Positions 1-12,199 of a stretch of 64,000 nucleotides of DNA are shown piece after piece. Source of the DNA: Ulva prolifera (Eukaryota; Chlorophyta; Ulvophyceae; Ulvales; Ulvaceae); contig CM041203.1 in assembly GCA_023078555.1 (NCBI GenBank), positions 2,185,481-2,249,480 on the forward strand, in the 5' to 3' direction. The position numbers were made by a program, and so were the translations under genes. The notes under the pieces are model-generated. The model was given only the letters and a program-made list of their open reading frames with translations, ran no database searches and had not been told where the DNA came from. The first letter of the stretch is position 1; each line of letters begins with the position of its first letter.

Positions 1-204
1 TAGAACTGTTCCAACTCCGTCATCAGCGATGTAGCAATACCATCATCATATGTGCATATTGCGCATAATTTCATCCACCTGATGCAGTGTCTCGAGCCAC
101 ACATTTGCGCATCAACACGTAAGACTTGCGGCTGCAGCCTTCTTTGCTGCAGTGACGTTCCGTGCGGTGGACTCAACTACATTGACAGCAGAATCATCAT
201 GTAG

Positions 205-1602
205 GAAGCCTTCCATCCAGACTTAGGCATTTTCCTTCAGACAGAGGACGGGGCCATGTTCCCAAATCCGGCTGCTGACTTGTCGTCAAAAATTCAGACC
301 GACAAGGGCACAGCCGATGCATTTCGACTCTTGGGATCTATGCTTGGTATGAGGTCCTATATGTGCTGTGCTGCAGCAGCCTTGCTTTCTTCAGCATATC
401 CGTGGTAGTTTGTTGCTGGATTGAGGAGCACACCATCCTGCGGTTATGACCCAGTTCACAAGTACCTGGGCACAGGTGGGTAGCTACACAGGCGGAGTGA
501 TGCATGACTGAATCAAGCGCTGCTGTCTATAGGGAAGGCAATGTACGAAGGCATCATTGTGGAACTGCCTTTGGCTGCATTCTTCCTGAAAAAGCTTCGC
601 GATTCCAGCAGTGATCTCAATGACTTACCCTCACTTGATCGGCAGCTCTACGCCAATCTCATGAAGCTGACAGATCCAAATCTGGACCTGGACTCAGTTG
701 GTGTACACTTCACCATCATGAGTACAGTCAGTGGGGATGACGTCGAGGTCCCGCTGATGCCAGGTATGCAACAACAGCCCAAATCATCTCCGCCGGGTCC
801 TTCTAGAATAATACACAAATCTAAGGATGTTGTTGTCTACATTTGCCTGGTGTTGCTTCACCGAAACCTTCGTCATCCTCATGACGAGCAGCATGAGTAG
901 CTGTTCGATGACACGGCACGCACCGTCCAGGAGGGGAGAACACGCCAGTGACCAGAGGAAATTTGCCTCTGTATCTCACCCTGGTCGCAGATTATCGCCT
1001 CAATCGAGAGATTGCAACACACGCAGCGGCATTCATGGATGGATTCAAGAAGCTTATCGAGCCGGCATGGTTCCGTATGTTCAACGACCGTGAGCTCCAA
1101 CAGTTGATATCTGGTGACAGCCGAGGCGGCTTTGACCTGGATGACTTCAAGGAACATGTCATTCTGGGCGGGGGATACCATGCAGGGCATAACATCATCC
1201 AAATGTTCTGGAGGGTGCTTGCTCAACTTGACACGCACCAGCAGTCGGCCTTTCTGAAATTTGTGACAGCATGTTCAAGGTGTGCTCAGGGTACTTGTGC
1301 CGCCTGTGACGATTTTCGCATTTGTCGAGACATGCGGAGTTGACCTTCACTATAACAAGTGGAGCTCGTCGTAAGGTGCTGTCTTGTAATGCAGACCACC
1401 GTTACTGGGTTTCAAGTACATGCAACCTCCAATTGCCATCAACATGAGGGGCCACGTTGGGATTGTTGATGATGAGACTGCTCTTCCCACGGCATCTACT
1501 TGTTTCAACCTGCTGAAGCTACCGCCCTACCAGGATGAATTGACAATGCTGCAGAAGTTGTTGCTTGCCATTGAGGGAGCCCACACGTTCGATCTCAGCT
1601 GA
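205..1602 (+). CDS. HECT-type E3 ubiquitin ligase, C-terminal part (UBE3/UPL-like); 5' end outside window
   Basis: C-terminal HECT domain of an E3 ubiquitin ligase, which takes ubiquitin from an E2 onto a cysteine and passes it to substrate. Four exons are visible with matching phases: 205-346, 533-763, 931-1279 and 1395-1602, giving 309 residues that end in a TGA stop. Recognisable HECT landmarks in order are FPNPA, MLGKAMYEGI, LPSLD, a LISGD motif, FLKFVTACSRPPLLGF and LPTASTCFNLLKLP. The catalytic Cys codon is at 1501-1503, about 32 residues from the C-terminus, as is normal. The short UBE3B/UBE3C- or UPL6/7-like tail suggests that subfamily. The N-terminal region (often an IQ motif) lies upstream of the window. 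Family certainty is high; the exact subfamily is inferred. Confidence 0.93.
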
Positions 1603-4600
1603 CGGCAGTGCAACTGCAAAGCAATTTCTTTCAGATGTCCCACCGATTATGCAGTATACTGTGGGTTTTTTATGTGACTTTTGATTATTGAGCATGGCTT
1701 GAGAAGCTGAACTGCAAGACCTGATGGCGTCTGCAGGTCGGTTTGTAAAATGTGATTTGATGTAGTGTATATGCATACTGACAGATTGAAATCACGCACA
1801 GCATCAACTGCGGCATCAAGGCGCAATCCTGGCTGTGCCGGCGTCCTCAGCAATGCTACGCACAACGCCAACAAAGGAACCCACGTCACATCCTGTCGAC
1901 AGCACAAGCGTACACATCGCTCCAACCGCCACCGGCTCCGGTCCCGTTGGGCCCAGGACATGCGAGGGATGGGAGTGTGGGACAGTGGCCTGTGCATCCA
2001 TTTCATCGCCAGGTTGCTGTCTGGAGTCTCTGCGCGGGTGTTTGGTGGTGCTACGGAGCCGAGCCAGGTTTCGAGGGGGGGTGCCTGGGAAAACCTGCCG
2101 GCGACTTGGGGGTGCCCGCTCCGCTGACGTCTACCCCACAGGCACATCAGCAACATGTGTACGCAGCGCAATTATGCAACCGAACCAAATGGCTCCTGGC
2201 ACCGACATCAGGCCAAACACGAGAGATGGATGCTCAGTGTGTCGCCCATATGAGTTTAACACCACCCACCCAAACTCCTCACAACAAGAATACAGATCTT
2301 CACCACATAGCCCACACTGGTGCTGGTCGCTGTAAACTTACTCGAATTATGCAGAGAGTGTGGCGCTCGTAGATTCGTGGTTGCAAATACCACCGTGGAG
2401 CTTGCCACGATATGAGGGCGCTGGGCCGGCCGTTGGCAGAGGCCATCGGCAATTGGACTGCAAGCGGTTGAGGCCCTCTACAAACTCGCCGCCGCAGCGG
2501 GACGTCTATGGCCCTGAGCTGACGTCCCCCTGCTGACTCATCATGCTACCAGCGCCCTTGCTGGCACCCTGCTTTCAGTGGGAGTTGTTCACTGTTGACC
2601 TGGATGCGCCAATCCCACAGCGGTATTTGTTAATTGATGAGGATATAAGGCATATATGGTGTACCCGAGTGGAAGCCTTACACTCGGCGTGACGTTCACA
2701 TGCGCTGCCGCCACCTCCTGTAGGGACACAGCGGGCTTTTGGAGGAGATGCTCTAGCCGGATACAACTTCCCGGAACGAAAGGCCCTACTGACGTACAGC
2801 CACACAACTTAACTTTTAGGGGCTGTCATCATGACCTTGTCAATACTCATGTCACTGCGTCTGTATGTGACAAGGACAAAGTTGGAGAGGCAGTTAGGAC
2901 CGCAGGTGCCATGCACAGAACAGGAACACTGCACACGCAAGCCCCAGCCGTCACCCCACACACAACCAATCCCAAACTCCCTGTCCGCCAACACCACCTG
3001 CACACCCAGACCCTGGCACCCGGCACCCGGACGCATCCCATGGGTGCCGTGGCTTGGGCGTGCTTTGGCCTGGCGGACGACGGCGCTGCCGTGTTGCTCT
3101 GCCGCTTGGGGCTGGTCTGATCAGTCGCGGGAATGGAGGGAGGACGGCTGCAGAAGGGGGAGTGGGTTGGGGTCCGGGGGCTTGGGGGGGGGGGGGGGGG
3201 GGGGGGGCCGGCGACTTGCGCGGTGGGCCGGCGACGGCCGGGCTGCGGGCTTGGGCCACAGCGGCTGCGCGGGCGCGTCGCGGCGGGGTCGTTTTGCGCA
3301 GGGCTACGTGTGTTGGGGGCTGGAGTGGGGGCGGGTGCGTGGGTGTGGTGTGTGAGTATGAGGGTGCGTGTTCAGTGGGTTCCTGTCATGCTGTGGCTGG
3401 GCACTGTGTGCGGGTGCTTGCTGTGGCTGGGCACTGTGTTCGGGTGAGTTCGACGTGGGTGACACTCTCCTGACGTGAGTACGTTGGGCCGTTGGTATGA
3501 TTGCTCATTGCCGGTGCTACTGGCCACTCCGGCTTTGTTCTTGTAACACACCCATACCCCCGTCCGCACACACGAAAGTACCCACACGGGCTCGTATGCT
3601 CTCGACCCACTCTGTGGCTCCGTCCCAGCAGACCCCACTGCACGCGCAGCCAATCCGGACACGCACTGGCACACATCAATTCCCAGCCACCACAGGACAC
3701 AATGTCTGCATTACAAGGGCAAAGGTGGCGAGGTGGGCTGCAGGCGGCGGCGGCGGCGAGCAGCGCAAGAACACCCCCACCAATCCACTTTTGTCTGTGT
3801 ATCATGGGTCAATGCCAGGCCACATGCATCGAGCCACATGACTGTGGAGCACCAGTAATTTAAATTTACTGTACTGTACTTCACCAGCGAATCGGAGCAC
3901 GCCGGCGGCCAGAGGCTGCAGGGAACATAAACTCCGATCTGCTATCACGCAGCACTCAGATGGGCATTGGCCTCTGCACAACGAGAGATAGGCGGAACAA
4001 GAGCCAGCATGCGAGAACAGCATCCCGAGCGGGTCTTTGATGGAACCGCAAGAGCGACGCATATGCGCCGAGGGCCCGCAGAGGGGCCGCCGCAAATCGT
4101 TCGCAAGCCCCTTTGCGCGCCTCACCACACCCCCGTGTTGCCACATCGCACACGGAGGCTGAATCCAGCCGGACAAAGGCACCACCCATGTGTACTGGAT
4201 GCAGGCCAGCACACTTCAGGGCCACATGATGGGCAAGCAGGAATGGCATGCATGGCAGCACATGGGACGTCAGCAGTGACCTTCGCGAATGCGCGCCGGA
4301 CCCTGGCATGCAATATCGCGCACAGCATGCAGAAGATGAGCACAGGCTGCATCCTGCGCCTTGGAGCAGTCACACGCGGGCAGCGCAGTGGCAGGTGCTC
4401 CGCATGCAGCCATCGGCGTGCAACAGCATGGTCAACACCGAAGCCTTGATGTCCGCAGCACACATCTGCAGAGCACAGCGGGCACAATCACGGTCGGCCC
4501 AGGGCACCGTGGAGCTATCCTGGTCCCCTGGGAGCTACGACGACCGGAGCACCCGCATCTACGCCTGCGTCGCCCCCCGCCGTTCCCATCCGCAGCCGCG

Positions 4601-4774
4601 ATCCGCGTCCCCCACGTGCCATAGCGACAGTGGCGCAGTCTTCGATATATGTCATTCATAAATCATTCGCAAATGACGACGAGCATATGAAGAGCTGTAG
4701 GTGCGGTGCATCATGTGTACACCCATGAGGCACGCTAAGGTTCACCTGCTACTGCTGCGTGTGGGTGGGGCGGC
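1603..4774. other. Intergenic stretch, no gene recognised
   Basis: About 3.2 kb with many short overlapping open frames on both strands but none with a recognisable domain or a convincing exon chain. It is rich in CA/CC stretches, carries a 24-base G run, and has short segments resembling sequence near 52.6 and 54.1 kb, so it looks like degenerate repeat-derived DNA. Confidence 0.5.
3184..3207 (+). repeat. poly(G) run of 24 bases
   Basis: An uninterrupted run of 24 G on the given strand within a G-rich stretch (about 3140-3420). Three other G/C homopolymer tracts occur in the window. The exact length may be affected by sequencing error. Confidence 0.95.
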
Positions 4775-4936
4775 ATGAGAGGGAGATCGCTGTCGCGAAT
4801 TGTGTCCCAGGCACGTGCACACAGCGATTGCGGTGCAGGCGCAGCAGATGATAATGCGACTTTCTCGGATACGACGATAGTTGTATTTAGAAATCTTTCA
4901 GTGTCAAGATCGCTGTGGCGCCGAGATTGCTGTTCT

Positions 4937-6149
4937 ATGGCTCGCCGCATTCAGAGGCATACTACCAGGACAGGACCTATCAACCGCAGAATGCGGTTTA
5001 CAGTGACAAGATATCAGCGTATCAATGGCAGCTGGAGCTGCAGGCATGCTGTTTGCGCAGCGGTAGATTCCAAGCAGTCTGTGAAGTTGTCGCAAGTAGA
5101 GGTATGCCCAAATCCGGCTTGGTCATGAGCGCCACTTCACGTCGCAATCGGATCTGTCAACCTAAGATATCACACTGTAGAATGTTCAAGACAAAGCGGG
5201 TGTATCTATGGGTCCCATCAGTCTGTCTTTCGCTGAAAGCCAACAGGCGGGCGAGCTCTCGGACGAAGAGTTAGTGGCGATGGTGAAAAAGGAGAAAGAG
5301 TCCATGCAGTCGATACACAGCATGTCTACTGAAGATTGGAGGAGTGAGTATGAGAAAGATGGCATGGTAGATCTCTGGGTCGAGGAGGAATTCAATGCTG
5401 GCTCGCGTCTCAAGGTTGGCACGCACTTGTCAAAGCCAGTGTCACCCTCAGTCCATCTGCAGTCCCAAATATGTTCATACCTGATAGTGGATGGTGCTGC
5501 AGGGCGGACGTGTGGTTCACAAAGGTGGTACATACGGCCAAAGAACTGGTGAAGGCCCATCGCTGGGGGCTGCAGCTACTCACAGTGTAGTGATTGACGA
5601 CCGCCGTGGAGGGAAGACTGTCGAAGTTGAAGTGCCAGAGGACAGGTTTTCTCCTGTTTATTCCTGGCCCGAATCTTTAAGTTCCAATCTGTTTTGTAGC
5701 AACAATCCCTTCCATTCTGCTGATAGGCGCCCAGCACAAATCTTTGTTACGTGGGTTCGCCAAAAACGAAACTGATTTCAATTTAGCAATTTCAATTTGC
5801 ATCAACGTTAACCATCTTCAGGTACATTTTGTGGGAGGCTGAGGACGCAGGGTTGGAGCTTCCGTCCGCTTGCCGTATGGGCTGTTGCACTGCATGTGCA
5901 GTCCGGGTGAAATCTGGAGCTGTATGGCAGCCAGAGGCCCTTGGAATCAGCAAGGAATTAAAAGACAAGAACTATGCGCTAATGTGTGTTGGGTTTCCGC
6001 AGTCTGATGTTGAACTGGAGACTGTAGAGGAAGATGAAATGTACATGGAGCAGTTTGGCAAACCATTCGCCGAACTTGCTGTAGACAAAAACAGCATCTT
6101 CATTGACCGGGACGATTTCGCTCTGGAGCTTGCAGAAATGGATGAGTGA
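4937..6149 (+). CDS. FDC2: [2Fe-2S] ferredoxin C2 (FdC2), plastid-type
   Basis: Plant-type ferredoxin of the FdC2 class, a plastid electron carrier. Exons 4937-5101, 5181-5414, 5503-5645 and 5822-6149 join in phase to 289 residues. The cluster motif CRMGCCTAC puts Cys at about 198, 202, 203 and 206, and the fourth conserved Cys is in LMCVGFP (about 236). The extra Cys beside the cluster, the RVKSG stretch and the C-terminal extension ending in ALELAEMDE are typical of FdC2 rather than of photosynthetic ferredoxin. A segment rich in Glu/Asp (encoded by 5208-5414) precedes the ferredoxin fold. The start is uncertain: in-frame ATGs lie at 4775, 4937 and 4991. The Arg/Ser-rich N-terminus after 4937 fits a transit peptide and was chosen for that reason. 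Identity is firm; the N-terminus is not. Confidence 0.9.
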
Positions 6150-6847
6150 TCAGTCACGTCATTGTACCACACAGTTGACCTGTTTCCTGGACCAGAGCCA
6201 CGATGCAGGCATGTATAACAGTAGATACATTTCAGTCCAGTAACTAGTTGGCAGAGAGCCTTTCTAATTTTGTAAAGAAGCAGAGAGATGTTGCGGAAAA
6301 GACTGCTTTGCAGTGGCTACAACAAAAAATGTGCGTTGCATTGGTTGGCAACGGAAAAAATTCTGAAACTGTCCTCTCTCCAATATTGACCTCTGCAGAC
6401 CGGCTTGGTGCTAAACTGGAACATATTGATTGCAGATGTTCATACTGTTGTCTCCGTCAATCTCTGATCCTGACATTTCCAAGCGATCCTGATGACGAGT
6501 GGCCCTGCTGTAGCACACGTCAGCATGCTGACCTGTTGTTGGAGCACTGTTTCCAGAGCTGCGCATGTGGCTCACATGCCCGCGGACCACCCCAGGCAGA
6601 GGTTGCACTTTACTTCCATATCCACCTGCACGCAAACTCGGCAACCATGCCGGCAAGTGAAAGCTTTTATTGTCTCGCGATGTAGTTGGAACTCCTGCAT
6701 TCCTTGAATTCACCCGGACCTCCGGAAGTTGCAGCTGTTCTGCTGCTTGCCACTGCAAACGCTGCGAGCCAATAACATTCCAAGCCCATTTTTGCATTTT
6801 GTTGATATGGTCTTGCTTGGGCCCACTGAATTCGGTAAGAGATGTAC
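6150..6847. other. Downstream stretch with one unassigned open frame
   Basis: Follows the ferredoxin stop. An open plus-strand stretch from 6248 to about 6430 (starting LAESLSNFVKKQRD without ATG) has protein-like composition, but I recognise no domain and no splice partner. It may be 3' UTR or an isolated exon. The rest shows nothing convincing. Confidence 0.35.
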
Positions 6848-9800
6848 CTATCCCATTCCTTTTGTTGCGTGCAACCTGCAGCAGGTATCAGGTGGCGGGG
6901 GCAGAAATGTAGGCCGCAGCACCGGCGATAGAGCTGAACCACATGCGCCGTGTGTGAGAAGCATGCAGCTTACCTCTAACAGGGACAGTATGGCTGTCGC
7001 CACGTGGTGAGCCACCACTCTATTGCTTGATTTTCGTTGTACTAGCGAGCCTTTCCCCATCGCATCTTTTCCAGCGTTAACTCGCATTGAGTGAAGCAAC
7101 CTCACCGCTGTGCCCATTGGGATCTTATAATTAGACACCAAATCGGCTGCTGAGCATTGGCAGATTGTCCATGGATCCTGGTCATCATCAAGCATTGCCT
7201 GCACGTGGGAAGCTCCAGAACATCGTTTCTATACATCTGTATCCAATTGTCTTCTTGACTACACACAATGAATCGACAGGGGCGCAGCCGATGTATCGTG
7301 AACAAGGCAAGTGTGATCAGCCGAGGCTGGAATGTATGTGTGTTATTCCAGCCTCAGCACGTCCCCGGCATAGATGCACCTGCAACAGATGTCCAAGTCC
7401 AAACTTCTGTAGCTCATGCTCCATGGCCAGAACTGCTGGGTGGTAGTGAGACTGCTTTTCCAGGTCTGCAATGATACGCTTGACAAGGAATGCGCGTTTG
7501 CATGACTTTTCCAGCAAATTGGCTGTGGCTCTCAGCCTTGCTTTCTTTGCAGGGTCAGACAGGTCTATAAACAGCTTCACATCATACAGCGCCTGCAGCT
7601 GCAGCGGTGTGGCATTGCGGTCGATGTCACGTCGAGTGACAGTCCTGTTTGGATTCATCAGTTGTGCTGCCCCTGTTCGTATGCCTTTCGCACAGTCCAA
7701 CATCTGCACACTCAACGGATGACAAGTATCTCTACAGCACCCTGAACAAAGACTTGCTAGGGCCTGACAGTACTTAAGCACTTGCATGACCCGAGCCATC
7801 ACTTGGTAGCATACCGCCTGACGGACAGCATCTCGTACAACATTTCTGCGAATGATTGGAGCCATTGCAGGGAATTCCCGCAGCACTGCAACATAGTTTG
7901 CATGACTCATCGAGAGCGTCATTACGTGTGTAAGGCAGATTACGCCTGAATTCACGGGACGAGATGTTATCAACATTTCTTCCCCAAGGACGGTGTAGGG
8001 TTTCAAAACTCTGGCCAACCGCATGGCAATCCCTCGCTCCAGGATATGCAAGTTTTCCACAGGTTTGCTGGCCCTGCACAGACCAGTCACCTCACTATTC
8101 CGCACCGTGAAGATGACATCGGAATAAAATCGCCAGTGCCCTGGCAGCCAGCCTAACCATGTGAAGACTGCCGAGACTTGGCAAAAAATGTCCGATCATA
8201 TCTACTCAGCTCTCTAGAAGTGCATCACGCCAGTCACTTGTTCAGGATTTGTGAATAAACATCGCACTTGATGATCATGTCTTCTGGGCTAAACAAATGG
8301 ACTTCGAATTTGCTGCACAGAGCAGCCAGAAATTCCACACTTGTTGAGGTGAAGCAGTGCAGCTGCTGCAGTATTGGCACATGCGTGACGGTGTAGACTT
8401 GAGCAGCCAAATCAGATGACATGCTTTGCAGAACGTCTGCAACTTCTGCTCCTCTGGCCCGTTTCTCGTTCCATCGAAAGTGCACATAATCCCGTAACTT
8501 GACTCGCAATGGCTGAGGTATGTCTCTGGCCCGCAAAAATCTGTTCAAAAGGTCTATCTCTCGAGTGAACGCTTGAGAGTCCTCATCCATTCGAGCAATT
8601 ACACCTGCACGGTCACATGATTGATCCAAAGCAGTGGCATTGGTGATGAAAACAATCGCCACAAGAAACACAATCGCCCACGATGAACATCCTCAGTCAT
8701 TGGGGATCCTCAATGTCTGGCTGCTGAACCCTTTGCTTTGGGTGGAGTCATGCCATACATCAAGAGATGAATGGGATGCCACAGTGGACACACCACATAC
8801 TGCCCCAACGAGGTACGCATAGAGCCCGCCACCAGCGACTGCAGCAAGCATGACAAAGAGCCGCTCCATGTGGGTGGACGGCACAATGTCACCTGCATCA
8901 TGTACATCATGAGAGTCCTGGGGTCACAGACAGAGAGTAATACGCCAAACCCACAGGTTCCACGCAGTGGTTGTGCTGGTGATCATACGATCTAGCCATG
9001 TAATGATGTGTTCACACACACCCACACACACACACACACACACTGATTGATGAATGCCGCACTTCTGATGTCAGATGCGTGAATCCAAAATCGGAACGAG
9101 CACAGCAGTACTCCATGAACCACCACGCGCACGCATGTTGACAGCAACAGGCCAAGCAGCCACACACCATATCCGATGGTCGCAACAGTGATGACTGCAA
9201 AGTATAGTGATGCTGTGTACTTCTGTGAGGTGTTCTTAAGCTTTGAACCATGATACTCTTCATACAGTGTAATCCAATTGCGTTCCTGCGCAGGGTCGCT
9301 GACCTGTTGCAGTACAATAACCTGCACAAAGTCACTTATGAAGTATGATGTTCATTGTGTACTTCATCACACGACGCACGCACGCCATTCAGGCATGTCC
9401 ACTGATCCTGTAGCACACCATATGCCACATACATGCCATCCAATGAGCTGCCAAAAGGAACACAGCGACAAACTTCGACAGGCTGAGCCAGCGATAGTCA
9501 ATTTCAAGAGCGGACTCCCATTTCGAAAATAGCTTTGATATGCGAAACATGCGCATTAGCTTGATCAGGCGCAAAATCTTGACAATTTTGATGATGCGCA
9601 ATGTGGCTAGGTCCCTGTGTTCAGCATGCCCTCAATCTCAAACGGAGCGGCCAACACGCTTGCATTTACAGTAGTAATCAATGAGCCATTGGCAACAAGC
9701 TATCTAGCGCCTCATGACATGCATCATGCCATGCCGCACCTGTTCCCAATTGCAATTATCTCAAACGGGAATATTGACAGGATATCGACGGTGAACCATG

Positions 9801-10157
9801 TTTTGAGATATGTGGTGGCGATTTTTTTAGGATTTGTCACCCACACTCTTGCGACATCCTGGTATGGTGTGATGAAGCTGAGAAGCATGTCCACAAAAAA
9901 CACCTGCTCTCACAGGCAGCTCACATTATCACGTAGATGACCGAGAAGTGCTGTTGGACGCAATACACATCGCTGCCAGGACAACTCACAAGTGCCACAG
10001 ACCGCACCAAGTCAATCACCCGCCCCAGTACCCAGTTTGCGGATAATAGTTCATCATCCAGGAAGGCTACTTCAAATGGAACCGCCAAGGCTACATAAAC
10101 CAGGGTCAGAGCTGTAAAGCCGTCCCAAAGCTGTGCCCACCTGTGGTGGGGATTGAT
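6848..10157 (-). CDS. Voltage-gated K+ channel with cyclic-nucleotide-binding-like domain and C-terminal SAM-like domain
   Basis: Six-transmembrane K+ channel of the CNBD family (EAG/KAT/CNG-like) in the plasma or an internal membrane. Phase-consistent exons, 5' to 3': 10157-10008 (S1), 9903-9740 (S2-S3, with DMLLSF and FTVDILSIFPFE), 9614-9419 (basic S4 RIIKIVKILRLIKLMR plus S5), 9321-9168 (pore helix ending TIGYG), 8892-8794 (DIVPSTHMER and S6) and 8604-8261 (C-linker, LRDYVHFRW). The selectivity filter TIGYGD is split by an intron. A further exon of roughly 8120-7380 carries a diverged nucleotide-binding fold (VLGEEMLI in place of the usual FGE stretch). Its junction with the preceding exon could not be phased. 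The last exon starts at 7198 and completes a SAM-like domain. The N-terminus before 10157 and the exact stop (first in-frame stop near 6848) are unresolved. Confidence 0.85.
9011..9043. repeat. (CA)n microsatellite in a K+ channel intron
   Basis: An almost pure CA dinucleotide tract lying in the intron between the pore exon and the S6 exon of the channel gene. No coding role is evident. Confidence 0.9.
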
Positions 10158-11071
10158 CTGTGGAACAGAGAAAGCGTGCTTGACATCGCCGCTAGCACGT
10201 CCTCTGCCCGCCAACGCGGAGCAAGGCCACCACTGCACCCCATGACGAGACTGCCAATCGTGTGACCGGACTGACCGGCCAGTGCGCGCAAGGTACATCT
10301 CAGCAGATAGGTTGATGGAAATGTCAGGTAAACAAATTGAACCAGCACATTGACGATGCCAAAGTTGCAGCAAAAATATATCTTTAGCATGGTGAACGCA
10401 CTAGCTTTGCCGCTTGTGCGTTTGCATCACGGCTCCTGCTACGCGGAGGTGAAGACATACAAATACCTCACGTCATGACGTGTAAGCAATATACATCGTA
10501 ACAGGTCAATATTTATGCTATGTTATACGATTTGCGAGGCGGCACATGTTCAGTACAGGACCACCGCACATGTCCCAGACCAGCTCAACAACAACCACAA
10601 CTATGACAGGAACATCAGCCGCAAACGACGCACACCCACGAACACGCACATGACTTGCACCTCAATGTCACAGCTACGACTGGTTGCGCACTAGACAGTA
10701 TCAGGGTCCGCTGTACGCGCAGTCGATGGCCAACACAGCTGCAGTGCGCTGCGTGGCTACCGAAGGCACCGTCTGATCGCGGCAGATAAAAGGTCCATAT
10801 GGTACCTCAACCATGGATTTTTCAACAGGTCACCTGGGAAGGCATTCAGTATGTGTCATACTGCTCCTCAATACATTTTGGCTCGACAATATCAGCCCGC
10901 GGATGTAGGGCGGTTGCAATGCCCCATCGCATGTTGTTCGTCGCCGGTCCCTGGTGAATGCCAACTATAAACAATATCAATTGTTTGTTTTCTGGATATT
11001 CACCGGGTACGGGTGGCTTCAGTCAATTCTTAGCTTTGCTGTTGTGAAGATAGCTTCAGTGATCTCCAGCC
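10158..11071. other. Intergenic / promoter region between channel and unknown gene
   Basis: Divergent spacing between the minus-strand channel and the plus-strand gene at 11072. A short N-terminal exon of the channel should lie here or just upstream, but I could not identify it. No other gene is visible. Confidence 0.4.
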
Positions 11072-11779
11072 ATGGACGATGAAGAGATGCAACAAATACG
11101 TCGAGCTGTTGACGAGTCAAAGCAGCAATTCGTGGTCAACCATGGAGACGAGCAAAGGCGGATGAGGGAATCCGCCATTGCTGCGAGGAGCGGTGCAATA
11201 GCACGAGATGGCAAACAGTACCAAAACTCTGCAGTTCCTGGAGGGCCGGAGCCCAAAAAGCCTATGGCCGGCGTACCGAAAGGAATCCCTATGACAATGA
11301 TCGTCAGTCAGCCCGCGGATCAAGATGGTGCGGGCCCTAGCTTTTATGGATGGCCAATCTTGTGAAGTCATGCCACACCACCCTTACCCTGACTCTGTGT
11401 AGGCGGTCCTGTCCAATTCGTCCCAGGTGAACTACAAGAAACCGAAGCGAAACAGAAGGTGGCTGAGACTAGGCTTCCAACATTACCTGCACTGCCGCGG
11501 ACAGAGGGTTTTCGGGACCACGTGGAAGAGGAAAGCGGCGGAGCATCAATCCTTGTTGAGACTGCAGCTGGTCAGGCAGCAATCGAATTGCCCGGAACAG
11601 ATCAACCCGATCTCTCTGATACATCTGTTCTAGAACAGTATCCAGGATTCTACGTGCATTGTAAGCCATTCCTGCCTAAAGCTTCACCCGAGCAGCACTT
11701 CCAAGTGTTTGGGGTGCGCCACCAATTAAGCAGAGAAGAATGGGAAGTTTTTGTTAGGAGTGGAACTGAAAATTTATGA
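11072..11779 (+). CDS. Uncharacterised 210-residue protein
   Basis: Two exons, 11072-11327 and 11403-11779, join in phase (GAT G | GC GGT) to a 210-residue protein. It starts MDDEEMQQIRRAV and ends VRSGTENL. The N-terminal third is charged and helical, with many Glu, Gln and Arg. A Pro/Gly stretch (GGPEPKKPMAGVPKG) precedes the splice site. A second charged stretch leads into LPTLPALPRTEGF, and the C-terminus is richer in aromatics (YPGFYVHCKPFLP). There is no signal peptide or membrane segment. I do not recognise the family. The good splice signals, clean phase and compact length support a real gene. It is convergent with NUP62. Confidence 0.65.
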
Positions 11780-12199
11780 TGAGCTTATTCTCCAGTGTAC
11801 ACCATTTTACTAATGCTTCCCGCACATCTTGCACATGTTGGACACCAGCTCATTGCCCAGCTTGTCCTGCCTTACGGTACACCGTGTATCGCATCATTGC
11901 TTGAATTCTGTGCACCCAGGGTAAGAAGCACAGGCGCTGGATATAATGTAGAAGCCGCTAGGCACACTATGATGCTGCAACCCAACTGGTGATATGAGGT
12001 AATTGAGCGTACAGCAGTCAGTGACTCGGATATGCACAGTGTGAATTATATAGATACACATGCACAGCACCTTCATGGTGAGGGCATCTTCGGACCGCTG
12101 TCTGCTCTGTGACGGAACGGGTAATGAATGAGGTAGCAGCTGTTCATACGCCATCAGAAACACAGAAAACCAATTCAGGCGTATCTCTTGAAACAAGGT

